Notes under the pieces: generated by a model
What the model was told of the DNA's origin: nothing
The model's database searches: none
Seen by the model: only the letters and a program-made list of their open reading frames with translations
DNA from: MFD09286-c1 sp963701015
GTDB lineage: Bacteria; Bacteroidota; Bacteroidia; Bacteroidales; DTGW01
Reading direction: 5' to 3'
Assembly (NCBI GenBank): GCA_963701015.1
Contig: OY969556.1
Location: forward strand, 1,302,001-1,366,000
Length of the DNA stretch: 64,000 nucleotides
Translations under genes and position numbers: made by a program
In this document: positions 25,138-34,277 of the stretch, piece by piece
Numbering within the stretch: position 1 is the stretch's first letter
Layout: every line of letters starts with the position of its first letter

Positions 25138-25269
25138 TTATTTACTAAGCCCAATCCATGCCCAAATTATTAATCCTATCCAAATTAAACCTTTAATTAG
25201 AAATATAATAATAGTTATAATACTTGCTTTTTTAAACCATTTTTTCTTTTTTAATTCGGTAAATTTCAT
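25138..25269 (-). CDS. Small membrane protein, 43 residues
   Basis: The ATG at 25269 opens a frame of 43 codons: a basic N-terminus (MKFTELKKKKWFKKAS), one long hydrophobic helix rich in Ile and Leu (about residues 17-39, ending GLIIWAWIG), and a short LSK tail. The positive charges before the helix predict a cytosolic N-terminus. It fills an otherwise empty 356-base gap. I do not recognise a family; the composition (Lys/Trp cluster then membrane helix) looks like a real small protein rather than chance. Confidence 0.5.
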   Translation of the reverse strand: MKFTELKKKKWFKKASIITIIIFLIKGLIWIGLIIWAWIGLSK

Positions 25270-25466
25270 AAAAATAAAACTTGGTTAATTGTTTTTATTC
25301 TAATTAAAATAACAAGTATTGTTGAATTATGTTTAGTTTCAATTCAATATTTATAGTATAAATTCTCGATCAAATTTAATTTCCATAGAAATATTGATTT
25401 CCATATCTAAATTCAATTTTATTGATATATTTGATTTATTGAATTGGTTAATCAGGATAATCAAAC

Positions 25467-25922
25467 ATGAATAAGATTGAAGTAAATTTAGCCGAAAGTA
25501 AGGAATATGATTGGATTGTTAATTTGTTTGTCAATTCTGAACCATGGATCACTTTTGGACTAACGCCTGAGAAGTGCATGACAACCTGCAACGATACTCA
25601 GTATCATGTATATATTGCAAAGTCAGGTAGTATAAATTGTGGTGCAATTATTGTCCATCCTTTGGGTCTGGCCAGTTCTCCTTATATTAAGTCAATTGCA
25701 GTTGCCAAAGAATATCAGGGTTATGGAGTAGGACGAGCATTAATTGATTATGTTGAAAAGTTATATATAGAAAAATCTAAACACATATTTCTTTGTGTTT
25801 CATCATTTAACTTAAACGCCCAAAAATTTTATGAACATATTGGTTACACTGCAGTAGGTGAATTTAAGGATTTTATAATTAAAAGTAAATCAGAAATATT
25901 AATGCATAAAAACATAGAATGA
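25467..25922 (+). CDS. GNAT family N-acetyltransferase
   Basis: 151 residues. GNAT fold with motif A clear in SIAVAKEYQGYGVGRALIDYVE (acetyl-CoA pyrophosphate loop Q-x-x-G-x-G) and motif B in LNAQKFYEHIGYTAVGEF. The substrate cannot be told. The stop codon overlaps the start of the downstream MFS transporter in an ATGA, so the two are translationally coupled and may act on the same compound. Confidence 0.88.
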   Translation: MNKIEVNLAESKEYDWIVNLFVNSEPWITFGLTPEKCMTTCNDTQYHVYIAKSGSINCGAIIVHPLGLASSPYIKSIAVAKEYQGYGVGRALIDYVEKLYIEKSKHIFLCVSSFNLNAQKFYEHIGYTAVGEFKDFIIKSKSEILMHKNIE

Positions 25923-27175
25923 CAGAACATCGCTCATGGAGAATGGTGGGCATGTTATTTGCAACTGCCACAGCAGCCTATATATGCCGAATAAATGTTG
26001 CAACAGCAGGTCCTTTAATTATGAAGGAATTCAATTTATCTCAAGTTGCTATGGGGCGCGTATTTAGTGCATTTTTACTTGGTTATGCCTTATTTCAAAT
26101 TCCTTCCGGCGCTTTAGCTGATAAATGGGGAGCCAGACGTGTCCTTGCTTTAGCTGCCTGGTTATGGGTTGCTTTAACTTTTATTCAAACATTCTTAAAT
26201 TGGGGGCCATTTCAAACTTCCGCTGGCATTGCAGTTACCGCATTTATTGTATGCCGTATATTTTTGGGAATATCTGAATCGCCGGTTTATCCTGGTTCGG
26301 CTCAGGGCATTTCAAAATGGATACCCACAATTCATCAGGCAAAAGCAAATGGGATAGTTATTACTTCAGTCGGATTAGGTTCGGCATTAGCACCACCAAT
26401 TGTTGCTAATGTTATGGTACATTATGGCTGGCGTTTGGCATTAATTGCTTCATCAATACCTGCTTTAATTATTGCTGTTATTTGGTTATTTGTCCGTGAT
26501 TTTAAAGCTGAACAATCAGGTATCATTACTAATCCTCTTTTTGAAAATAAAACTGAAACAAGTAAAAATAAATTAAAATCATCAAGCTTTGTTTTGCTAA
26601 CACTAAGTTATACACTTCAAGGGTATATTGGTTATATATTTATAAACTGGTTTTATATATATCTTATTCAGGAAAGGCATTTCGATTTAATTTCCGGTGC
26701 ATGGATAAGTAGTTTACCCTGGGTTTTGTCAATTATTTCAATTCCTTTAGGAGGTTTTGTTTCCGACAGATTGACTAAAAGTTTTATGGGTAAAATTTGG
26801 GGAAGACGCATAATTCCAATTGTTGGTATGACACTTTCAGGTTTACTTATATCTTTAGGTGCACATACACAAAATGCAATTATGGCTGCTATAACCCTTG
26901 CATTTGCAACTGCATTTATTCTTTGCGTTGAAGGACCATTTTGGGCTACTATGATTCAAATTTCAGGACCGCGAAGTGGTACTGCTGGTGGCATAATGAA
27001 TATGGGTTGCAATATTGGCGGATTTATTTCACCAGTACTTACACCTATTATAGCAACACTGGTTGGTTGGGAAAATGCTTTGCATGTTGCAGCAGTTTTA
27101 GCTGTAATTGCTGCATTGCTGTGGTTATGGATTGTACCTCAGGCAAATGAATATAAACTTGCAGCAACTGCATAA
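25919..27175 (+). CDS. Major facilitator superfamily transporter, anion:cation symporter type
   Basis: 418 residues, 12 predicted helices. The early motif CRINVATAGPLIMKEF and the loop motif DKWGARR (helices 2-3), repeated as SDRLTK in the second half, fit the ACS family, which takes up organic anions such as hexuronates, glucarate or phthalate. The substrate is not determinable. Overlaps the acetyltransferase gene by four bases. Confidence 0.88.
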   Translation: MTEHRSWRMVGMLFATATAAYICRINVATAGPLIMKEFNLSQVAMGRVFSAFLLGYALFQIPSGALADKWGARRVLALAAWLWVALTFIQTFLNWGPFQTSAGIAVTAFIVCRIFLGISESPVYPGSAQGISKWIPTIHQAKANGIVITSVGLGSALAPPIVANVMVHYGWRLALIASSIPALIIAVIWLFVRDFKAEQSGIITNPLFENKTETSKNKLKSSSFVLLTLSYTLQGYIGYIFINWFYIYLIQERHFDLISGAWISSLPWVLSIISIPLGGFVSDRLTKSFMGKIWGRRIIPIVGMTLSGLLISLGAHTQNAIMAAITLAFATAFILCVEGPFWATMIQISGPRSGTAGGIMNMGCNIGGFISPVLTPIIATLVGWENALHVAAVLAVIAALLWLWIVPQANEYKLAATA

Positions 27176-27193
27176 TTTTTAATTCATTTCTAA

Positions 27194-27201
27194 TAAATTT
27201 G
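27194..27201 (+). promoter_or_regulatory. Probable -7 element for the small gene at 27233
   Basis: TAAATTTG fits TAnnTTTG, 31 bases before the ATG. No -33 TTG is evident. Confidence 0.4.
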
Positions 27202-27232
27202 CAAAATTATTTTTAATTAAATATTTAGTAAA

Positions 27233-27484
27233 ATGGACTATTACAGGTTAGAATATAACGAATTACAGGGCATATTCAGGTATGAACCAATTAGCAAAAG
27301 AAATGATGAACGCTTTGGTTGGGATACTATATCTATGGTAATAAATTTAGAGGACATAAAAAGTTTTTTGGAAATAATAAATCAGGAGTTTCCAAATATT
27401 AAAAATAAGGTTGATGGAAATTTTCCGACAGCTATTGAAATTAAAAACAGGTTTAGTTCTTTTTCAAGAATAAGTGAATTATAA
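27233..27484 (+). CDS. Hypothetical protein, 83 residues
   Basis: Small soluble protein with no signal peptide or membrane helix, charged and rich in aromatic residues at the N-terminus (MDYYRLEYNELQGIFRYEP). Middle segment ISMVINLEDIKSFLEIINQEFPNIKNK, then a short basic tail. I do not recognise a family. Support comes from the ATG, the promoter-like sequence just upstream and ordinary codon use. It stands between the MFS transporter and the M24 peptidase on the same strand. Confidence 0.6.
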   Translation: MDYYRLEYNELQGIFRYEPISKRNDERFGWDTISMVINLEDIKSFLEIINQEFPNIKNKVDGNFPTAIEIKNRFSSFSRISEL

Positions 27485-27593
27485 GTTTAAATTCATTATT
27501 TATTTGTCTTTACGAATCACAATTCCTTCAATATATAACTTACAAAATCAATAATTGTATATTTTGTAATTGAATAATTTTCATAAATCAGAT

Positions 27594-28787
27594 ATGATAA
27601 GCAAAGTACCACAAAACGAATTAGCATCACGACTTGAAAAATTTCGTTCAAGATTAAACAACACCGAACCCGATTGGGAAATAGCTGTAATTTTTAGTAA
27701 AATAAATATTTTTTACTTTACCGGTACAATGCAGGAAGGCATGTTGATCATAACACGTAACGATGAAGCCATATTATGGGTGCGCCGAAGTTTTGAACGT
27801 GCAAAGGATGAATCGTTGTTCACGACTATAAAACAAATGGAAAGTTTTCGCGATGCAGCAGCATATTATAAAAAATTGCCTGAGACAGTTTATATCGAAA
27901 CAGAGTTTGTGCCTTTAGCTTTGTATCAGCGGTTTCAAAAATATTTTCCGTTTAAAAATTTTAAATCGGCAGATTTATCTATAGCTGCAACAAGAGCTGT
28001 GAAAAGCAAATATGAACTTGACCTTATGATTGAATCGGGAAAAATTCATGCCCATGTTTTAGAAAACCTTGTCCCTTCAATGCTTAAGGAAGGAATGAGC
28101 GAAGTAGATTTGGCAACTGAATTGTATTCAACTATGGTAAAAGAAGGCCATCAGGGAATTGCAAGGTTTGGTATGTTTGATACAGAAATATTGGTTGGCC
28201 ATATAGCATTTGGCGAAAGTTCAATATATCCTACCAACTTTAACGGACCTGGTGGAAATTATGGAATGAGTCCAGCCATTCCGCTTTTTGGAAGCCGCGA
28301 ACGAAAACTTCGCAAAGGTGATTTGGTTTTTATTGATGTTGGTTGTGGTGTGCAAGGTTATCATACTGATAAAACAATGACTTATATGTTTGGTGAAAAA
28401 CTGCCCGACATTGCTATTGAAAATCATAAAAAATGCGTTGAAATTCAATATAATATTGCTTCTTTAATTAAACCGGGTGCTATTCCTTCAACTATATATA
28501 ATCAAATTATGGAAAGTTTATCCCCAACATTTTTAGAAAATTTTATGGGATATGGAAACCGACAGGTTAAATTCCTGGGGCATGGTATAGGGCTTACAAT
28601 TGATGAATATCCTGTTATAGCCAAAGGTTTCGATGAGCCTTTGGTAGATGGAAATGTTCTGGCAATTGAACCAAAAAAAGGTTTAAAAGATATTGGAATG
28701 GTTGGAATTGAAAACACTTTTATGGTCACCAATGAAGGTGGAAAATGTATAACCGGCCAAAATGAAGGGTTAATAGAAGTATTTTAA
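27594..28787 (+). CDS. M24 family metallopeptidase (Xaa-Pro aminopeptidase-like)
   Basis: 397 residues from the ATG at 27594; an in-frame TTG at 27570 is an alternative. An N-terminal creatinase-like domain (about 1-165) precedes the pita-bread catalytic domain. Metal ligands: the Asp pair in FIDVGCGVQGYHTDKTM, His in FLGHGIGLTIDEYP, Glu in AIEPKKG, and the last Glu in GIENTFMV. No signal peptide, so cytosolic. It probably releases N-terminal residues from Xaa-Pro peptides. Some M24 proteins are creatinase-like or proline dipeptidases, so exact specificity is open. Confidence 0.88.
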   Translation: MISKVPQNELASRLEKFRSRLNNTEPDWEIAVIFSKINIFYFTGTMQEGMLIITRNDEAILWVRRSFERAKDESLFTTIKQMESFRDAAAYYKKLPETVYIETEFVPLALYQRFQKYFPFKNFKSADLSIAATRAVKSKYELDLMIESGKIHAHVLENLVPSMLKEGMSEVDLATELYSTMVKEGHQGIARFGMFDTEILVGHIAFGESSIYPTNFNGPGGNYGMSPAIPLFGSRERKLRKGDLVFIDVGCGVQGYHTDKTMTYMFGEKLPDIAIENHKKCVEIQYNIASLIKPGAIPSTIYNQIMESLSPTFLENFMGYGNRQVKFLGHGIGLTIDEYPVIAKGFDEPLVDGNVLAIEPKKGLKDIGMVGIENTFMVTNEGGKCITGQNEGLIEVF

Positions 28788-28803
28788 AAATTATACAATA
28801 TAA

Positions 28804-29559
28804 TTATTCGGGAAATATAGAAACAGGATAATCAATTTTTGTCAAATATAATCCATGCGCCGGGGCTGATGAACCAGCATGGTTTCGATTTTTAAGTTCA
28901 ATTATATTTCTAAATTCAGCAATCGAAATTTTTCCAGACTCAACGTTAAGCATAGTGCCAACTATAGCACGAACCATATTTCGCAAAAACCTATCGGCAC
29001 AAATAGTAAAAATAATATTGTTCCCTTCAGCCTTCCAATTTGCATTATATATTTTACAAATATTGGTTTTATTATCACTATGTAGTTTTGAAAAGCTCGT
29101 AAAATCATTAAATTCAAAAAGTATTTTGCATGCTTCATTCAAAATATTCAAATCGGGTAATTTATGCAAATGCAAACTATATTCTTTTGCAAATGGATCT
29201 TTTACTAATGTTATATGATATTCATAAGTTCTTAAAATTGCATCAAATCGCGCATGTGCATTAGCTTTCACATTATAAATATTCTGCACGGCAATATCGA
29301 AAGGCAAAGTACAATTAAGCTGATAAATTAATTTTGATATATCGTTGATTGTATTCGAAACATCAAAATGGGCAATATAATATTTGGCATGAACCCCAGC
29401 ATCAGTTCTTCCGGCACCAGTTATTTCAATAGTTTCTTTTAAAAGTATTCCCAATGCTTTTTCAACTTCTTCTTGGATACTTGGCGCATTCAACTGTTTT
29501 TGCCAACCGTGGAAATTTGTGCCTTTAAAATTCAATTGTATGAAATACCGTTCTGTCAA
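28804..29559 (-). CDS. truA: tRNA pseudouridine(38-40) synthase TruA
   Basis: 251 residues; isomerises uridines 38-40 in the anticodon arm of tRNAs. Conserved N-terminus KGTNFHGWQ; catalytic Asp53 in GAGRTDAGVHA; later ADRFLRNMVRAIVGTML. The start codon is TTG: no ATG or GTG lies between the nearest upstream stop and the conserved core, and the encoded TERYFIQLNFKGT fits the family N-terminus. It converges with the M24 peptidase gene. Confidence 0.95.
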   Translation of the reverse strand: MTERYFIQLNFKGTNFHGWQKQLNAPSIQEEVEKALGILLKETIEITGAGRTDAGVHAKYYIAHFDVSNTINDISKLIYQLNCTLPFDIAVQNIYNVKANAHARFDAILRTYEYHITLVKDPFAKEYSLHLHKLPDLNILNEACKILFEFNDFTSFSKLHSDNKTNICKIYNANWKAEGNNIIFTICADRFLRNMVRAIVGTMLNVESGKISIAEFRNIIELKNRNHAGSSAPAHGLYLTKIDYPVSIFPE

Positions 29560-29573
29560 AATATAATTTTTAT

Positions 29574-29581
29574 CAAATGTA
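29574..29581 (-). promoter_or_regulatory. Probable -7 element for truA
   Basis: On the minus strand the sequence reads TACATTTG, 14 bases before the TTG start codon, so the transcript would have a very short leader. Confidence 0.45.
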
Positions 29582-29828
29582 TTGTTTTTGAAAAAAAAGG
29601 AAAGAACGCTAAATAACTTTTTTTTTGTATGCTTAAAGTCAGATAATGTTAATTAGAAAACGATATACTTTCTGAAATCCTTATTTTATAAGTGATACGT
29701 GAAATTAGGGTTAACGTTTTTTAACAAAAATCAATGTTTTTTAGCTTGTAGCGAAGTGTTAAAAATTCGACTTTTGTTTCCACAATTAAAAACTAAAAAA
29801 AGAAAATTTAAACTAAAGACAAATAATT

Positions 29829-30824
29829 ATGAGTTTTTCTGTAAACATTAAGGATTTGAACGAACGCATTCAGCAGGAAAGCGCTTTTGTTGATATTCTT
29901 TCCATGGAAATAAATAAGGTAATTGTGGGGCAGAAGCATCTTATCGAAAGTTTATTAATCGGACTCTTATCTGATGGACATATTTTATTGGAAGGTGTTC
30001 CTGGTTTGGCAAAAACTTTAGCCATTAATACTTTGGCTCAGTCCGTTGATGCAAAATTTAGCCGCATTCAATTTACGCCTGATTTATTGCCTGCCGACTT
30101 AATTGGAACTTTAATTTACAGTCAGAAAAAGGAGGAATTTAGTGTTCGCCAGGGTCCAATATTTGCAAATTTTATTTTGGCCGATGAAATCAACCGTGCA
30201 CCTGCAAAAGTTCAAAGTGCATTATTGGAAGCTATGCAGGAAAGACAAGTTACGATTGGTTCCGAAACATATAAATTACCTCGCCCGTTCTTAGTATTGG
30301 CAACTCAGAACCCAATTGAACAGGAAGGAACTTATCCGCTTCCTGAAGCTCAAATGGATAGGTTTATGCTAAAAGTGGTAATTACCTACCCTCGAAAAGA
30401 AGAAGAACGTTTGGTTATACGGCAAAACCTATCACAAACATTTCCAAAAGCTACCCAGGTTTTAAAACCTGAAGAAATTATAAAAGCCAAGGAAATTGTG
30501 AAAGATGTATATATGGATGAAAAAATTGAAAGATATATTCTGGATATTGTTTTTGCCACACGTTTCCCGGCTGAATATAAGTGCGACAAGTTTGTTCCAA
30601 TGATTAGTTATGGTGGTTCACCACGTGCCAGTATAAACCTAGCTCTTGCGTCAAAAGCATTTGCATTTATCAAACGTCGTGGATATGTTATTCCTGAAGA
30701 TGTTCGTGCTGTTTGTCATGATGTTATGCGCCATCGTATTGGGCTTACTTACGAGGCCGAAGCTGAAAATATTACTTCGGAAGATATAATTACTGAAATT
30801 TTAAATACGGTAGAAGTTCCTTAA
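29829..30824 (+). CDS. MoxR-type AAA+ ATPase
   Basis: 331 residues. The Walker A motif is GVPGLAKT, Walker B ILADEINRAPAKVQSALLEAM, sensor 1 LATQNPIEQEG, and arginine-finger/sensor 2 regions follow. MoxR ATPases act as chaperones that load metal or mature partner proteins containing von Willebrand A domains, two of which (BatA, BatB) are encoded downstream. First gene of the moxR-DUF58-bat operon. The 269-base gap before it holds no gene. Confidence 0.95.
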   Translation: MSFSVNIKDLNERIQQESAFVDILSMEINKVIVGQKHLIESLLIGLLSDGHILLEGVPGLAKTLAINTLAQSVDAKFSRIQFTPDLLPADLIGTLIYSQKKEEFSVRQGPIFANFILADEINRAPAKVQSALLEAMQERQVTIGSETYKLPRPFLVLATQNPIEQEGTYPLPEAQMDRFMLKVVITYPRKEEERLVIRQNLSQTFPKATQVLKPEEIIKAKEIVKDVYMDEKIERYILDIVFATRFPAEYKCDKFVPMISYGGSPRASINLALASKAFAFIKRRGYVIPEDVRAVCHDVMRHRIGLTYEAEAENITSEDIITEILNTVEVP

Positions 30825-30936
30825 ATCATTAGTAAGTTGATGAGTTGGTAGTGAATGCAACTGGCTTTTATAAATTATTGTAAATTTGTTAGAAGCTATT
30901 TATACCAGAGGTTTAAATTACTAACTTCAACTTAAA

Positions 30937-31350
30937 ATGAAAACGAAAATACTTGTATTGTCAATATTTATTGGGTTTTGTACTATTCATTTACAAGCTC
31001 AAAATTTAATAGGAATGTCAAAAACAGAGGTGATGCAGGTGATGAAAAAAGCCTATCCAAGCTTCGATATTGACGGAGATGCAAAAAATTCTACCTATAA
31101 ATATCTTAAATATATTGACAAATATAATGAAGAAACGATGCTGGTTTTTTTATCTGATGATGATGTTTGCACATTTACAAAATTAATGAGCGATTATTCA
31201 AATGAAAAAACCAGAACAGCTGAACTTGATAAAAAGTATAAAAAAGCAGGCGATCATTTCTGGACTTTCGTCGATAAAGGAGAAAATTTTACTGTTGAGT
31301 TGAAAAAAGAAGAATGGTATTTTACCATTATTACAAAAAAGAAAAAATAA
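30937..31350 (+). CDS. Secreted hypothetical protein in the moxR-bat operon
   Basis: 137 residues with a signal peptide (MKTKILVLSIFIGFCTIHLQA, cleavage about residue 21). The mature part is small, charged and Lys-rich (LIGMSKTEVMQVMKKAYPSF...), ending in KKKK. No family recognised. It sits 112 bases after moxR and ends one base before the GTG of the DUF58 gene. It is an insertion in the usual moxR-DUF58 gene order and may be co-translated. Confidence 0.75.
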   Translation: MKTKILVLSIFIGFCTIHLQAQNLIGMSKTEVMQVMKKAYPSFDIDGDAKNSTYKYLKYIDKYNEETMLVFLSDDDVCTFTKLMSDYSNEKTRTAELDKKYKKAGDHFWTFVDKGENFTVELKKEEWYFTIITKKKK

Positions 31351-31351
31351 A

Positions 31352-32233
31352 GTGGAAGCTTCAGATTTACTGAAAAAGGTTCGAAAAATTGAAATTAAGT
31401 CGCGACGGCTTTCTAAAAATATTTTTGCCGGTGAATATCACAGCGCCTTTAAAGGAAAAGGTATGGCTTTTGCTGAAGTGCGTGAATACCAGTTTGGTGA
31501 TGATATACGTAGCATTGACTGGAATGTTACCGCCCGGTTCAATCATCCCTATATTAAAGTTTTTGAAGAAGAACGTGAATTGACAGTTATGTTACTGGTT
31601 GATGTAAGTGGTTCGCGAAACTTCGGTACACAAAAGCAATTAAAATTGTCGTTAATTGCTGAAGTTGCTGCTGTACTTGCATTTTCGGCTATTCAAAATA
31701 ACGATAAAATTGGAATGATAATGTTTTCTGATCAAATTGAAAAATTTATTTCTCCACAAAAAGGCCGTTCACATACACTTAGAATAATACGCGAATTACT
31801 AGAATTTGAACCTAAAAGCCAAAAGACCGATATTTCTGAAGCTTTGCGTTATTTTACAAATGCTATAAAAAAGAAATGCACCGCTTTTATTATTTCCGAT
31901 TTTTTTGATCAAACCAATGACCAGCGTTTCAGGTTCGAAGATGCTTTAAAAATAGCCAATCGTAAACACGATGTTGCTGCATTACAAATTGCTGATAAAC
32001 GAGAATCGATATTGCCGACGGTAGGTTTAATTAAGTTAAAAGATGCGGAAAGTAACCAGGAAATTTGGGTTGATTCATCTGACAGGGAAATACGTTTAAA
32101 ATATTCAACCTGGTGGAAGCAACGACAGGATGGACTTAAAAATTTATTATCAAAATGCGGGGTCGATCACGCAATTTTAAATACTGGTGAAGATTATGTT
32201 CGTTCGCTTATGAATTTATTTGAAAAACGTTAA
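31352..32233 (+). CDS. DUF58 domain protein of the Bat operon
   Basis: 293 residues with a GTG start, supported because the family N-terminus (SDLLKKVRKIEIKSRRLS) begins right there. It contains AFKGKGMAFAEVREYQFGDDIRSIDWNVTAR, the DUF58 signature, followed by a degenerate von Willebrand A fold with LLVDVSGSRNFG (a D-x-S-x-S metal site). Cytosolic; always near moxR, and thought to be one of its clients in envelope or stress functions. Confidence 0.93.
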   Translation: MEASDLLKKVRKIEIKSRRLSKNIFAGEYHSAFKGKGMAFAEVREYQFGDDIRSIDWNVTARFNHPYIKVFEEERELTVMLLVDVSGSRNFGTQKQLKLSLIAEVAAVLAFSAIQNNDKIGMIMFSDQIEKFISPQKGRSHTLRIIRELLEFEPKSQKTDISEALRYFTNAIKKKCTAFIISDFFDQTNDQRFRFEDALKIANRKHDVAALQIADKRESILPTVGLIKLKDAESNQEIWVDSSDREIRLKYSTWWKQRQDGLKNLLSKCGVDHAILNTGEDYVRSLMNLFEKR

Positions 32234-32240
32234 TTACCCT

Positions 32241-33251
32241 ATGATTGAGACAAAATTTAAAATGAAACTTAAAAGTTTAAAAAGATATTTCTGGATTTTA
32301 GCTATAGTTTTGGGTTTATCATCTCCCCATAAATTATTTGCACAGGGAATAGAATTAAAAGCTGCACTGGATACTACAACTATATGGATTGGTGATCAAA
32401 TAAGGTACAATATTTTGGTTGATCAACCTCAGGATGCTAAAGTTTCTTTTCCTATATTATCCGATTCATTGGTAAGTAAAGTTGAAATACTTTCAGTTTC
32501 AAAAATTGATACTTTTTTTGTTGGGAATGGACGTTTAAAACTTCAGCAACATTATTTAATTACTTGTTTCGACAGTGGTGCATATATTATCCCTCCAATA
32601 AAATTTGGATATAAAGTGGGCACAGTTCAGGATACTATCGCTACTCCATGGTTGAATTTAACAGTACGAACAATTCCTATAAAAGATTATAAAAAAATTG
32701 CCGACATTAAGGATGTAAAACAAATGCCTATAACATTTGCCGAAATACTTCCTTATATAGCAATTGGGCTTGGATTCTTATTGTTGTTAGTCGCATTGAT
32801 TTATATTTATTATCGTTGGAAACATAAAAAACCAATTTTTGGGTTACTGCAAAAGCCGGCAGATCCGCCTCATATAATAGCTTTCCACTCACTTGAAAAA
32901 TTAAAGAGTGAAAAACTCTGGCATCAAGGTCAGTATAAGCAATATTATACACGAATTACTGATATAATAAGGGTTTATATTGAAGATAGGTTTAAAGTTC
33001 CTGCACTTGAAAGTACTACGGCTGAAATTATGAATTCGTTAAAAAATATTGATTTTATTGATGAAAAAACTTTAGCAAATTTTAAAATTACTTTGGAATT
33101 ATCCGATTTTGTGAAGTTTGCTAAGGCTGAACCCTTGCCCGATGAAAACGAAAATTCATGGCAATATGCCCACGATTTTGTATTGAATACATATCATGTA
33201 CCTGTGAACAATCAGGAATCAGCTGAAATTGCTGATGAAAAGCAAGTATGA
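32241..33251 (+). CDS. Membrane-anchored Bat-operon protein of unknown function
   Basis: 336 residues from the ATG at 32241. An ATG at 32262 would also give a good signal peptide (MKLKSLKRYFWILAIVLGLS...LFAQG). An in-frame TTG at 32220 overlaps the DUF58 gene and is unlikely. The exported N-terminal part is beta-rich (about 30-165), followed by one membrane helix (EILPYIAIGLGFLLLLVALIYIYYRW) and a cytosolic helical domain. The architecture echoes BatD (periplasmic beta domain, helix, cytosolic domain), and this gene occupies the usual place between DUF58 and batA. Confidence 0.82.
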   Translation: MIETKFKMKLKSLKRYFWILAIVLGLSSPHKLFAQGIELKAALDTTTIWIGDQIRYNILVDQPQDAKVSFPILSDSLVSKVEILSVSKIDTFFVGNGRLKLQQHYLITCFDSGAYIIPPIKFGYKVGTVQDTIATPWLNLTVRTIPIKDYKKIADIKDVKQMPITFAEILPYIAIGLGFLLLLVALIYIYYRWKHKKPIFGLLQKPADPPHIIAFHSLEKLKSEKLWHQGQYKQYYTRITDIIRVYIEDRFKVPALESTTAEIMNSLKNIDFIDEKTLANFKITLELSDFVKFAKAEPLPDENENSWQYAHDFVLNTYHVPVNNQESAEIADEKQV

Positions 33252-33274
33252 ATTATAGATTAGAATAAAGAGAG

Positions 33275-34267
33275 ATGAGCCATTTAATATTTGCAAATCC
33301 CGGAATGCTATTTTTGTTGTTGCTGATTATACCAGCAATTGCATGGTATATATTTAAATCACCAACATTTAGTGCATCCGTAACATTTTCAAACCTTCAG
33401 GGTTTCTCAAAATCAAAATATACCTATAAACATATCCTTCGTCATGTAATGTTTGGATTACGAATGCTGGCAGCTGCTTTACTAATTGTTGCATTGGCAA
33501 GGCCTCAATCTACTAATAATTGGAAAGATGTTACCACCGAAGGAATTGATATTATGATTGCTTTGGATATTTCGGGAAGTATGATTGCTGAAGATTTTAA
33601 ACCTAACAGAATTGAAGCGGCAAAGGAAGTGGCATCTGAATTTATAAATAGTCGTCCCAATGACCGGATTGGTTTGGTAATTTTTTCAGCTGAAAGTTTT
33701 ACTCAATGCCCTTTAACAACCGATCATGCTGTATTGCTTAATTTATTTCGCGATATACATAGTGGTATGATTGCTGATGGAACTGCCATTGGACTAGGAT
33801 TGGCAAATGCCGTTAATCGATTAAAGGACAGTAAAGCCAAAAGCAAAGTTATTATATTGCTCACCGACGGTGTAAATAATCAGGGTTCCATTGCTCCGCT
33901 TACTGCAGCCGAAATTGCAAAATTGTACAAAATTCGGGTTTATACCATTGGCATTGGAACTATTGGAACTGCTCCATATCCTGTTCAAACTCCTTTTGGA
34001 ACACAATACCAGGATATGCCTGTTGAAATTGATGAAGCCCTGTTGCAGCAAATAGCGCAAATGACTGGAGGAAAATATTTCAGGGCAACGAATAACCAGA
34101 AATTACGTGATATTTATAAAGAAATTGACAAATTAGAAAAATCAAAAATTGATGTGAAAGAATATAGAAAGCACGAAGATGAATTTTTTATATTTGGATT
34201 AGTTGCACTTATAATTCTTTTGGTTGATTTATTGGTTAGAAATACTATTTTAAAAACAATTCCATAG
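33275..34267 (+). CDS. batA: BatA, von Willebrand A domain membrane protein
   Basis: 330 residues. Two N-terminal membrane helices (about 8-25 and 58-77), a VWA domain with an intact MIDAS (DISGS, then the Thr in DGTAIG and the Asp in LLTDGVNN), and a C-terminal helix (about 306-324). Bat proteins were named for a role in aerotolerance in Bacteroides; the mechanism is unclear, but they probably form an inner-membrane complex with the MoxR ATPase. Followed ten bases later by batB. Confidence 0.93.
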   Translation: MSHLIFANPGMLFLLLLIIPAIAWYIFKSPTFSASVTFSNLQGFSKSKYTYKHILRHVMFGLRMLAAALLIVALARPQSTNNWKDVTTEGIDIMIALDISGSMIAEDFKPNRIEAAKEVASEFINSRPNDRIGLVIFSAESFTQCPLTTDHAVLLNLFRDIHSGMIADGTAIGLGLANAVNRLKDSKAKSKVIILLTDGVNNQGSIAPLTAAEIAKLYKIRVYTIGIGTIGTAPYPVQTPFGTQYQDMPVEIDEALLQQIAQMTGGKYFRATNNQKLRDIYKEIDKLEKSKIDVKEYRKHEDEFFIFGLVALIILLVDLLVRNTILKTIP

Positions 34268-34277
34268 AATTACAATT

